A stretch of 52,857 nucleotides of DNA from assembly GCA_964606735.1 (NCBI GenBank), contig CAZSHI010000014.1, forward strand, positions 1 through 52,857, in the 5' to 3' direction. Position numbers and translations under genes: made by a program. Source of the stretch: UBA5109 sp964606735 (GTDB lineage Bacteria; Pseudomonadota; Gammaproteobacteria; Pseudomonadales; Pseudohongiellaceae). The notes beneath the pieces are model-generated. The model was not told where the DNA came from and made no database searches. It worked only from the letters and a program-made list of their open reading frames with translations. Of this stretch, positions 8,392 through 15,573 are shown piece after piece (the stretch's first letter is position 1; every line of letters starts with the position of its first letter).

Positions 8392-9489
8392 ATGAGTTCT
8401 ATTAAAATTGCGCTGCTCGATGGCGACGGCATTGGCCCTGAAATCATGACCGAAGCCGAACATATTCTGAATCTGATTGCTGATCGCAACAATGTCGCGT
8501 TTGAATTGACGCATGCACCCTTCGGGGCCAGTGCCTATTTTGACTGTGGCCACCCCTTTCCCGATGAGACCAAGGCAGTTTGTGATGCAGCCGACGCCAT
8601 CCTCAAGGGGCCAATCGGACTGAGCCATGAAGAATCGAAAAAGATTCCGGTCGATATGCAGCCTGAACGCGGCGCCCTGCTCCCCCTGCGTCGTCGCTAC
8701 AATACCTATGCCAACTTCCGGCCCGTCTACTTACCCAAGGGGCTGGCACATTTCTCCCCCCTGAAACCCGAGATTATCGGTGATGGCATCGACATCATGA
8801 TCATCCGGGAACTGGTGGGCGGACTGTATTTCGGTGACAAGGAAACCGGCATCAATGAAGACGGCCGACGTTATGTCAAGGAAACCCTTGAATACACTGA
8901 GGACCAGATCAAGCGCATCATGAAGGTCGCCTTTGAAACCGCTCAGAAACGCAAGAAAGTGCTGCATAACATCCACAAGAGCAATGTGCTCAAATCATCA
9001 GTACTGTGGAACGAGATCTGCGGTGAAGTCGCCCAGGATTACCCGGATGTTAAAGTTATCCATATCCTGGTTGATGCGGCTGCTACCTATTTGTGCCTGA
9101 ATCCGGGCCAGTTTGATGTCATGGTGATGGAAAACATGTTTGGTGACATCCTGTCAGACCAGGGTGGTGGCATACTCGGTTCACTGGGACTGATGCCCTC
9201 GGCCTGTATCGGCCCTGAAAAAGCCTATTATGAGCCTTCTCACGGTTCAGCTCCGGATATTGCTGGCAAGAACATTGCAAATCCCTATTCCATGATCGGC
9301 TCGGTCGCCATGATGCTGGAATTCAGCCTTGACATGCCGGCAGAAGCGAAAAACCTCTGGCAGGCCATGCAAAGCGTATTCGCCCAAGGCTACTCAACAC
9401 CGGATCTGTCCAAGCCGGGAGCCGATGTGAAGATGGTCAGCACGACAGACTTTGGCGCCATGGTAGCCGAAGCCTTTGCCAAGAGCTGA
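8392..9489 (+). CDS. Isopropylmalate/isocitrate dehydrogenase-family enzyme, LeuB-like
   Basis: A 365-residue NAD-dependent beta-decarboxylating dehydrogenase. The substrate-binding run LLPLRRRYNTYANFRPV, RELVGGLYFG and the NAD-specificity segment HGSAPDIAGKNIANP resemble LeuB rather than NADP-dependent isocitrate dehydrogenase (which has Lys/Tyr after HGTAP). The metal-binding Asp are in VDAAA and GDILSDQ. It differs from typical LeuB by RELV instead of RELT and has no leuC/leuD beside it. Plausible substrates are 3-isopropylmalate, and 3-methylmalate from the citramalate pathway, given cimA 4 kb away. AAGGAAACCC precedes the ATG. Family is certain, substrate is inferred. Confidence 0.82.
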   Translation: MSSIKIALLDGDGIGPEIMTEAEHILNLIADRNNVAFELTHAPFGASAYFDCGHPFPDETKAVCDAADAILKGPIGLSHEESKKIPVDMQPERGALLPLRRRYNTYANFRPVYLPKGLAHFSPLKPEIIGDGIDIMIIRELVGGLYFGDKETGINEDGRRYVKETLEYTEDQIKRIMKVAFETAQKRKKVLHNIHKSNVLKSSVLWNEICGEVAQDYPDVKVIHILVDAAATYLCLNPGQFDVMVMENMFGDILSDQGGGILGSLGLMPSACIGPEKAYYEPSHGSAPDIAGKNIANPYSMIGSVAMMLEFSLDMPAEAKNLWQAMQSVFAQGYSTPDLSKPGADVKMVSTTDFGAMVAEAFAKS

Positions 9490-9531
9490 TAAGGCTACTT
9501 CCGATATTGTTTGATAGCTAGTGGAGACTCT

Positions 9532-9552
9532 CTGGTGACAGAACGTCACCAG
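9532..9552. repeat. Perfect hairpin downstream of the LeuB-like gene
   Basis: CTGGTGAC (9532-9539) pairs with GTCACCAG (9545-9552) around a 5-nt loop. No T run follows directly, so it is not a clear intrinsic terminator. It lies in the 220-bp gap before the exported phosphatase-like gene and may be an operator or an RNA structure. Confidence 0.4.
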
Positions 9553-9709
9553 CCGAGCCTGTAAAAGGATATACGTTTTTTGGCGTGTCTCAGGAAGCTA
9601 CCAAGCAACAATTTTCATAGCGCATTGAAAAACTAACACGCTTACTTTGATTTACTCGTTCGCCTTAAGCTTGCTAAAGTTGTTCGGAAATGCTGAAAAG
9701 GAAAATACG

Positions 9710-10291
9710 ATGATTACCCTAAAACTGCTCCGTTTACTGCCTGCCCTGGTTTTGTTGCCAAGCTGGGGGCTTGCCCTTGAAGAACATGATCCCGCACTAG
9801 ATGAGATTACCAATTACCGTCAGTACAGCCCGGTTTTTGCCAGCTCCGGTCAGCCGAACAGGGAGCAATATCAAATCCTTGCCGAACAGGGCTTTGAAAG
9901 AGTGGTATATATCGCCTTTACCAACAACCCCAATGCCCTTTCCGATGCCGACCAGCTGGTGAAAAGTCTGGGCATGGAATACATGCACGTACCGGTGGAT
10001 TTCAACAATCCCCTACCCGATGATTTTTACGCCTTTGCCGATTCCATGCAGCGCAATACCGGTAAAAAGACCCTCCTGCACTGCCAGGTCAATGCGCGGG
10101 CAACGGCCTTCAGCTTCCTCTACCGGGTTATCTACGAAGATGTACCGATTGCCGAGGCCAAGACAGACATGAATACCGTCTGGCAACCCAACGAGGTATG
10201 GCGCGATTTTATTTTTACCGTGCTGGAACAGAATAATATTTCTCCAAATTGCCCGTCATGTGACTGGAGCCCCGCTCCCTTACCCAATTAA
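9710..10291 (+). CDS. Exported protein-tyrosine-phosphatase-like protein (DUF442/Blh-type)
   Basis: From the ATG at 9710 (AAAAGGA upstream) the protein is 193 residues with a signal peptide (MITLKLLRLLPALVLLPSWGLAL). The fold signature is that of the DUF442/beta-lactamase-hydrolase-like phosphatases: YSPVFASSGQPNREQYQILAEQGFERVVYI near the N-terminus and the P-loop LLHCQVNARATAFSFLYRV. The latter is Cys-X4-Arg as in the Blh CRSGTR loop, not the Cys-X5-Arg of classical dual-specificity enzymes. The two C-terminal Cys (CPSC) could form a disulfide. An upstream in-frame start at 9647 would place 21 residues before the signal peptide and is rejected. Substrate unknown. Confidence 0.72.
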   Translation: MITLKLLRLLPALVLLPSWGLALEEHDPALDEITNYRQYSPVFASSGQPNREQYQILAEQGFERVVYIAFTNNPNALSDADQLVKSLGMEYMHVPVDFNNPLPDDFYAFADSMQRNTGKKTLLHCQVNARATAFSFLYRVIYEDVPIAEAKTDMNTVWQPNEVWRDFIFTVLEQNNISPNCPSCDWSPAPLPN

Positions 10292-10303
10292 CAGGCCTTA
10301 TTC

Positions 10304-11035
10304 TTGGCGGCTACACAGTTTGTATTGATTCATGGCGCCTGGCATGGCGGCTGGTGCTGGGAAAAAGTGAGGCCCTTGCTGGAAAAAGCAGCTTGTGAGG
10401 TTTATACACCGGATCTGCCAGGACTCGGCGACGATATCACCCCGATTCAGGAAATTTCCCTTGCGACTTATGTCGACAGCATCGTCACGCTGCTTGGCGC
10501 ACTGCCTTCTCCGGTCGTGCTGGCCGGGCACAGCATGGGAGGCATTGTCATTTCAGCAGTGGCCGAACAGGTTCCGGAAAAAATCAGTACACTGATTTAT
10601 GTGACTGGCCACAGCCCTAAAGATGGAGAGAGCCTGTTACAGAATTCGCTGGAAGACAGGGATTCCCTACTGCGAGCACACCGACAGATCCACAAGGACG
10701 AAGGCTATGCCCTGATTGCTGCAGATAAAGTAAAAGAATGCTTTTATCACCTGTGTGCGGATGCGGATGTGGCCAAAGCAATACCCCGTCTGAAACCACA
10801 GGCACTTGCGCCGATGCTGACGGCGCTCAGCTTGAGCAAGGAGAATTACGGCAGAGTAAGACGCTGTTATATCAAGTGCTCGGAAGACCGGGCGATCACC
10901 CCCTGCCTGCAACAACGCTATATGGATAATTTCCCCTTGCAGGATTCAGTTACCTTGAAGAGCGACCACTCCCCTTTTTATTCCTGCCCGGAAGAACTGG
11001 TTGAAGCCTTACTGAAACTTCAAGCTCTGGAATAA
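10304..11035 (+). CDS. Alpha/beta hydrolase, methylesterase/hydroxynitrile-lyase-like
   Basis: A 243-residue alpha/beta-hydrolase. Its features are the oxyanion-hole segment LIHGAWHGGWCWEKV near the N-terminus, the nucleophile elbow AGHSMGGIV (Ser), a late acid in CSEDRAITP, and the catalytic His in SDHSPF. The HGAWHGGW form and overall length resemble plant-type methylesterases and their bacterial relatives (EstC-like). The only usable start is TTG at 10304, with AGG about 9 nt upstream and 12 nt after the preceding stop, so translation may be coupled to the phosphatase-like gene. Its last 16 nt overlap the convergent threonine aldolase. Substrate unknown. Confidence 0.82.
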   Translation: MAATQFVLIHGAWHGGWCWEKVRPLLEKAACEVYTPDLPGLGDDITPIQEISLATYVDSIVTLLGALPSPVVLAGHSMGGIVISAVAEQVPEKISTLIYVTGHSPKDGESLLQNSLEDRDSLLRAHRQIHKDEGYALIAADKVKECFYHLCADADVAKAIPRLKPQALAPMLTALSLSKENYGRVRRCYIKCSEDRAITPCLQQRYMDNFPLQDSVTLKSDHSPFYSCPEELVEALLKLQALE

Positions 11036-12033
11036 AACGATTTGATTGCAGAGACTGTTGTATGAATATCGTCCGTGCTGATATCCAGATGCGTGACCAG
11101 GCGGAAATTGTTACGCCCATCAACCAGAATCCCCTGTTTTTCCAGGAAGGCAGACAGTTCAGGCCCGCGTCCGTCGGGTACTGAAAAGAACACCATGTTG
11201 GTATGCAGGTATTCCATCGGCACATTGAGCTCTTCAATTTCCGCCAGCCCCTTGCCCAATAGCGCGGCATTGGCATGGTCCTCGGCCAGACGTTCGATAT
11301 TGTTTTCCAGCACGTAAATGCAGGCTGCTGCCAGAATGCCGGCCTGACGCATGCCACCACCGACCACCTTACGCCAGCGTCTTGCTTCTTTTATGAGGTC
11401 TCTGGAGCCACAAAGCACTGAACCCACCGGCGCACCCAGGCCTTTGGACAGGCACACCGAAACCGAATCAAAATGCTGACTGATGGCTTTGACATCAATC
11501 CCCAGCTTGACCGCCGCATTGAAGACGCGCGCACCATCCAGGTGTTTGCCCAGACCGTGCTCATCAGCCAGTGCCGAGGCCTGTGACAGATAGTCCATAG
11601 GCAGCACTTTGCCACCGATAGTGTTCTCGAGGCATAGCAGGCGGGTTCTGGCATAGTGGAAGTCATCCGGTTTGATGGCAGCCAGGATATTATCCAGGCT
11701 CAGGGTGCCATCGGGCTCCACCGTAATCGGCTGCGGCTGAATACTACCCAGCACTGCTGCGCCGCCACCCTCCAGCTTATAGGTATGGGCATGCTGTCCC
11801 ACCAGGTATTCATCACCGCGCTGACAGTGTGCCATCAGACCAATCAGGTTGGACTGGGTGCCGCTGGCCGCAAAGATGGCAGCTTCGGTTCCCAGCATAT
11901 CAGCACTCAGTTCTTCCAGGGCATTGACCGTGGGATCATCTCCCCAGACGTCATCACCCACCTCTGCCCTGGCCATAAGCTCGCGCATGGCTTGGGAAGG
12001 TCTGGTTACCGTATCACTGCGAAGATCGATCAT
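11020..12033 (-). CDS. ltaE: Low-specificity L-threonine aldolase
   Basis: A 337-residue PLP enzyme that cleaves L-threonine/L-allo-threonine to glycine and acetaldehyde. It begins MIDLRSDTVTRPS, the standard family N-terminus, preceded by AAGGAA; the in-frame start at 12090 would add 19 non-conserved residues. Key segments are GDDVWGDDPTVNALE, FAASGTQSNLIGLMAH, LENTIGG, KHLDGARVFNAAVKLG and the PLP lysine in VSVCLSKGLGAPVGS. It runs against the alpha/beta hydrolase, overlapping by 16 nt. Threonine breakdown next to a threonine-independent isoleucine enzyme is notable but may be coincidence. Confidence 0.92.
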   Translation of the reverse strand: MIDLRSDTVTRPSQAMRELMARAEVGDDVWGDDPTVNALEELSADMLGTEAAIFAASGTQSNLIGLMAHCQRGDEYLVGQHAHTYKLEGGGAAVLGSIQPQPITVEPDGTLSLDNILAAIKPDDFHYARTRLLCLENTIGGKVLPMDYLSQASALADEHGLGKHLDGARVFNAAVKLGIDVKAISQHFDSVSVCLSKGLGAPVGSVLCGSRDLIKEARRWRKVVGGGMRQAGILAAACIYVLENNIERLAEDHANAALLGKGLAEIEELNVPMEYLHTNMVFFSVPDGRGPELSAFLEKQGILVDGRNNFRLVTHLDISTDDIHTTVSAIKSFYSRA

Positions 12034-12116
12034 CTCTGGATTCCTTCTACTGTATCTGTGTTTGACTGTTCTTAGCCCGGGACCGGACACTCAAGCCTGT
12101 CGAAACAGAGGCCTAA

Positions 12117-13067
12117 TCATACCCCATGCTTGCGGTTTTGTCGGAAAAGATGAAATTCACTGAGCGCCTGCTGTCGCAATACCTGTTCACGATTCAGCAG
12201 CAGTGTGTACAAGGCATCCAGACAGTCCGGATCAAGTGTCGCATGACACCTGCCGGCCTGGATGAGCCCATATTGAACCGTGATATCCTGTAATTCTCCC
12301 AGACTGTCCTGCAAGCCTTCCAAGGCCAGTAGTTCCTGAGCAGCACTCTCTTCCGGTCTGAAAAATTCCACACAGTAACGGTATTTTTTACAGGCAATTC
12401 GCAGTTTATGGATGTCTTCGGCCGGCGTATGGGATTTAATATGGCTGCCTTTTTCAAGCACCCGGGACCAGGCGGACTCAATCATCTGGGCTGATACTCG
12501 GGAAATAGGAGAGCTGGCAGTATACAGGCGGGACCGGGCAGGCGGCTGCTTGCGCAGGTAATGCTCCCAACTCTGTTTAAAAGCCTGGTAGCGTTTGCTT
12601 TGCAGCTGCTTTCTCAGGTGCACCAACTCATGTGCAATATCTTCTTGCAGAACTTGACGAAACGCCAGGAAGGTCTTGCGGCATTGTCGCGGTAATTCGG
12701 GTGCGGAATTTTTCAGCTTTTCCTGCATCACCTGCCTGTCACGAATGACATTGCTGTCTGCCATCACCCAGGCCAGGGTTTTTCGCGCTGAACGGATACG
12801 ACTTTCCGGTAAAATACCATGACTGAAAGCCAGTAAGGAACGGCTGCGTCTCAAGGCCACCCGAAAAGCATGAATAGCAACCGGGCTGTCTTTCTCAAGA
12901 ATTCTCTTTTCATTCAGCAGGGCATTGCCAAACAGGCGTAGCAGAATACTTTTGACGGCAGCATCTGCCCGGGTGTCGCCACTCACATTCAGCCTGACTC
13001 GTCGTGATCTGCGTGTAGCTTGTAGAACCATCTTGTTTTCCAACTGAACCGGCTCAGCCTTGACCAT
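12117..13067 (-). CDS. CHAD-domain protein
   Basis: A 316-residue helical, strongly basic protein with two CHAD repeats: residues about 55-140 contain AIHAFRVALRRSRSLLAF, and residues about 210-290 contain EDIHKLRIACKKYRYCVEFF followed by LQDSLGELQD. CHAD domains bind inorganic polyphosphate through conserved His/Arg/Lys and localise to polyphosphate granules. No CYTH (triphosphatase) domain is fused and no ppk/ppx gene is nearby. It lies downstream of cimA on the same strand, separated by 226 bp. Confidence 0.85.
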   Translation of the reverse strand: MVKAEPVQLENKMVLQATRRSRRVRLNVSGDTRADAAVKSILLRLFGNALLNEKRILEKDSPVAIHAFRVALRRSRSLLAFSHGILPESRIRSARKTLAWVMADSNVIRDRQVMQEKLKNSAPELPRQCRKTFLAFRQVLQEDIAHELVHLRKQLQSKRYQAFKQSWEHYLRKQPPARSRLYTASSPISRVSAQMIESAWSRVLEKGSHIKSHTPAEDIHKLRIACKKYRYCVEFFRPEESAAQELLALEGLQDSLGELQDITVQYGLIQAGRCHATLDPDCLDALYTLLLNREQVLRQQALSEFHLFRQNRKHGV

Positions 13068-13293
13068 GAAAGCCGCGATTGTAGCGCGTTGCCTTTTTGC
13101 TGTCAGTGGACGAGATTTAACAGTTCGACCAAATTTTTTGTCGAGAAAATGTCTTAAATATTTAGAATCTTCTCGCGAAAATCGCTAGGTGCCTCAGACG
13201 AGGACTTATCCCGCACAGGGAGGAACTTGCCTAGCAGTATGTGGCCGACTGAGCAGGAGTAAGAACGATGCAGGACGCTCTTAGAATAATCAC
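13068..13293. other. Non-coding gap between cimA and the CHAD gene, GGA-rich on the plus strand
   Basis: No supported ORF. On the plus strand five GGA trinucleotides fall at 13202, 13219, 13222, 13256 and 13273, four in AGGA context, as in CsrA-sequestering sRNAs. However, clear hairpins presenting GGA in loops and a terminator are missing. No intrinsic terminator for cimA (minus) was seen. Confidence 0.3.
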
Positions 13294-14838
13294 CTAGTTG
13301 CTTAACGTATGTAATCGGGTGTTTACCATCCGCAGGGTTGCCAGCACCGCAGCGTACACCTGATTGGCATGCACTCCCCGGGTTCGAAGTTTACGACCAC
13401 GCATACCTTCCACATCCCAGATGATGGTACATTCGGTCAGCGCACCCGGTTTGCCGCCACGGGGAATGCGTACTGAATAATCTACCAGTTCCGGCAAGGT
13501 GAAGTTGACCTGTGCCAGTATCTTTTTCAGCGCATCGATAAAGGCGGAAAAACCACCGTTACCCTGCCCCTGCTCTGCGTACTGGGTGCCATTGATATCA
13601 AGTACCAGTTTGACGACAGATTCTTCACCGAAGCTGCTGCTGATCTCGCAACTCTCCAGATAGATATGATGGTAGGAACTGCTTTCCAGCACATCGGCAA
13701 TAATGAAGGGCAAATCATCCGGAGTAATGGTCTCTTTCGAATCGCCCAAGCTTACCACCCGATCAAGCACTTTCTTCAAATCTGCTGCTGACAGGGAAAT
13801 ACCCAGCTCCTCAATATTTTTCAGCACCGAAGCCTTGCCGCTGAGCTTGCCCAGGGCATAGGTGCGTTTTCGGTCAAAGCGTTCGGGGCTCAGGCGGGTT
13901 TCGTACAGCCCCCCTTTGACATCACCATCGGCATGAATGCCTGCTGTCTGGGTAAACACGTCTTCCCCAACGATAGGCATGTTGGCAGACAGCCATTTGC
14001 CGGAAAAACGTTCCACCATGCGACTGACATCACTTAAATGCGTCTCATCAATGGCCGTTCTGACCCCCATTTTGTCCTTGAGCACAACAGACAACTCCGC
14101 CAGAGAAACATTGCCGGCCCGTTCCCCCAGACAGTTCACGGTGCAATGCAGGTTGGCGATTCCACTTTCAACAGCCGCCATACAATTGGCAACTGCAAGG
14201 CCATAGTCATTGTGCGGATGAAAATCAAACAACTGTTGGGGAAAGCGCGTCTGCATATCTGCCATGGCACGCGAGACTTCTATAGGACTCATGACCCCGA
14301 GCGTATCCGGTAACATGAAATGCTCGATGCCTGAGTCCTTGATCAGCTCCATCAAACCGTAGACATAGTCGCTGTTATCCTGGTAACCATTGGACCAGTC
14401 TTCCAGGTAGGCATTGACCCTCAAACCTTTTTCACGTGCATAGGCAACGGTCTGGCAAATATCGGCTGCATGCTCCTGTAATGTCTTGCCAAGCTGATTG
14501 CGGCAGTGATTCTCACTGCCCTTGGTCAACAGATTGACGACCTTGCCTCCGCAGGCCAGGATCCAGTCAACACTGTGTGTATGATCCACAAAACCCAGCA
14601 CTTCCACCCGATCCTGGTAGCCATGTTGGGTAGCCCAGTTAATGATCTGGCTGACCGCATCTTTTTCACCTTCGCTGACACGGGCAGAAGCCACTTCGAT
14701 GCGATCCACTTTCAGCGCTTCGAGCAGTGACTGGGCAATGTTCAGCTTTTCACCGGCCGAAAACGATACACCTTGTGTCTGCTCACCGTCGCGCAGGGTG
14801 GTATCCATCAATGCGACATATTCGGGTAATTTACTCAT
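13294..14838 (-). CDS. cimA: (R)-citramalate synthase, Leptospira type
   Basis: This HMGL-like/LeuA-family enzyme condenses pyruvate and acetyl-CoA to (R)-citramalate, opening the threonine-independent route to isoleucine. It aligns without gaps to my recollection of Leptospira CimA. Counting from the TTG at 14859, catalytic Arg23/Asp24 lie in TLRDGEQT, with Glu153, Thr186 and metal-binding His214/His216 (FHPHND). Residues matching the pyruvate-pocket set Leu81/Leu104/Tyr144 are Leu88, Leu111 and Tyr151. About residues 390-515 form the LeuA-type allosteric domain, the site of isoleucine feedback in this class. ATG at 14838 is preferred. Its 5' leader carries an isoleucine attenuator (14917-15066). 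Confidence 0.9.
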   Translation of the reverse strand: MSKLPEYVALMDTTLRDGEQTQGVSFSAGEKLNIAQSLLEALKVDRIEVASARVSEGEKDAVSQIINWATQHGYQDRVEVLGFVDHTHSVDWILACGGKVVNLLTKGSENHCRNQLGKTLQEHAADICQTVAYAREKGLRVNAYLEDWSNGYQDNSDYVYGLMELIKDSGIEHFMLPDTLGVMSPIEVSRAMADMQTRFPQQLFDFHPHNDYGLAVANCMAAVESGIANLHCTVNCLGERAGNVSLAELSVVLKDKMGVRTAIDETHLSDVSRMVERFSGKWLSANMPIVGEDVFTQTAGIHADGDVKGGLYETRLSPERFDRKRTYALGKLSGKASVLKNIEELGISLSAADLKKVLDRVVSLGDSKETITPDDLPFIIADVLESSSYHHIYLESCEISSSFGEESVVKLVLDINGTQYAEQGQGNGGFSAFIDALKKILAQVNFTLPELVDYSVRIPRGGKPGALTECTIIWDVEGMRGRKLRTRGVHANQVYAAVLATLRMVNTRLHTLSN

Positions 14839-14916
14839 AACATGGATCTCATTTTTCAATACTTGTGCATTTCTCTCACAATCCGGGCTTCCTTAAAAAA
14901 CGCAAAGCCCTAACGC

Positions 14917-14944
14917 AAAAAACCCGCCGATTGGCGGGTTTTTT
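14917..14944 (-). terminator. Attenuator terminator in the cimA leader
   Basis: A perfect 12-bp stem (A6-ACCCGCC class arm at 14933-14944 with its partner at 14917-14928) and a GATT/AATC loop. On the minus strand it ends in T6, so it is a strong intrinsic terminator. It lies between the leader peptide stop (14970) and the cimA ATG (14838), so it must be read through for cimA expression. Its 5' arm AACCCGCC can pair instead with 14972-14979. Confidence 0.88.
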
Positions 14945-14969
14945 AAAATCTTAGCAAATACGAACTGCT

Positions 14970-15029
14970 TCAACCCGCCTGATGCTGTCGAATAATAATA
15001 ATGCTTTTGCAGATTTTCATTGTGTTCAT
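14970..15029 (-). CDS. Isoleucine-rich attenuator leader peptide of cimA
   Basis: A 19-codon ORF encoding MNTMKICKSIIIIRQHQAG, ended by TGA. Codons 10-13 are four consecutive ATT (Ile), plus ATC at codon 6: five Ile in nineteen residues. The last codons and stop overlap GGCGGGTT (14972-14979), which is complementary to the 5' arm of the downstream terminator. A ribosome stalled on Ile codons leaves this arm free to form an antiterminator; a ribosome reaching the stop covers it and lets the terminator form. There is no clear Shine-Dalgarno, and the likely transcription start is only one or two bases before the ATG, so the leader may be translated as a leaderless mRNA. ATG at 15020 (codon 4) is an alternative start. 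Confidence 0.82.
   Translation of the reverse strand: MNTMKICKSIIIIRQHQAG
14972..14979 (-). promoter_or_regulatory. Antiterminator arm of the cimA attenuator
   Basis: On the minus strand GGCGGGTT overlaps the final codons of the leader ORF. It is perfectly complementary over 8 nt to AACCCGCC at 14933-14940, the 5' half of the terminator stem, giving mutually exclusive 2:3 and 3:4 pairings. It begins 12 nt after the last leader Ile codon. Confidence 0.8.
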
Positions 15030-15037
15030 GGGCCGCG

Positions 15038-15066
15038 ATAATCAGGAATATCACCACAAAAGTCAA
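15038..15066 (-). promoter_or_regulatory. Probable sigma70 promoter of the cimA leader transcript
   Basis: Minus-strand TTGACT (15066-15061), a 17-nt spacer, then GATTAT (15043-15038). Predicted transcription start is near 15030-15031, at or next to the leader ATG. The 61-bp gap to the divergent RDD gene must also hold that gene's promoter. Confidence 0.65.
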
Positions 15067-15090
15067 GAATTAACGTAAAATGCCGCCTCC

Positions 15091-15573
15091 ATGGGCAAGA
15101 CTCACAACAAAATGATCGGCGTAACTTTATGGCGCCGTCTGGCAGCGATAGTTTATGACAGTATCGTCATTACGGCGATCTGGATAATCGTTGGCTTTCT
15201 CGTGCTTTCCGCTTTCGGGATTGAGCAGGCTCAGGTGGTCGAAAATGATGCTGTTGTCATGGATCCCTGGTATCGCTTCACCCTTTTCGGTTCCATGCTG
15301 CTCAGTGCCTATCTTTTCTTTGCCTGGTTCTGGACCCATAGCGGTCAGACCCTGGGCATGCAAGCCTGGAAAATTCGCGTACAGGATGAAAGTGGTCATG
15401 CAATTAGCTACTGGCAATCATTGCAGCGCTTTGTGCTGGCTCCTTTTTGTTTTTTCCTGCTCGGCGCCGGTTATTTTTTCCTGTACTTCAATCCACAACG
15501 ACAGACCTTGCACGACAAACTGTCGCGTTCGCTGGTCGTAAAAATAGACTGGGAAACTAAGCCGCTCGCCTGA
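15091..15573 (+). CDS. RDD-family membrane protein
   Basis: A 160-residue inner-membrane protein with an RDD domain: LWRRLAAIVYDSIVI contains the family Arg and Asp in TM1, and further hydrophobic segments lie at about 27-45, 67-85 and 118-135. Typical late motifs are HSGQTLGMQAWKIRV, SLQRFVLAP and RQTLHDKLSRSLVV. Function of such short RDD proteins is not firmly known; transport or ion homeostasis has been proposed for relatives. Its last 17 nt overlap the convergent lptG, an arrangement also seen next to lptFG in Pseudomonas. It starts divergently from the cimA leader. Confidence 0.85.
   Translation: MGKTHNKMIGVTLWRRLAAIVYDSIVITAIWIIVGFLVLSAFGIEQAQVVENDAVVMDPWYRFTLFGSMLLSAYLFFAWFWTHSGQTLGMQAWKIRVQDESGHAISYWQSLQRFVLAPFCFFLLGAGYFFLYFNPQRQTLHDKLSRSLVVKIDWETKPLA

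Noticed and set aside
14839..14859. Upstream TTG start for cimA
   Set aside because: It adds seven non-conserved residues; ATG at 14838 begins at the position expected for the family.
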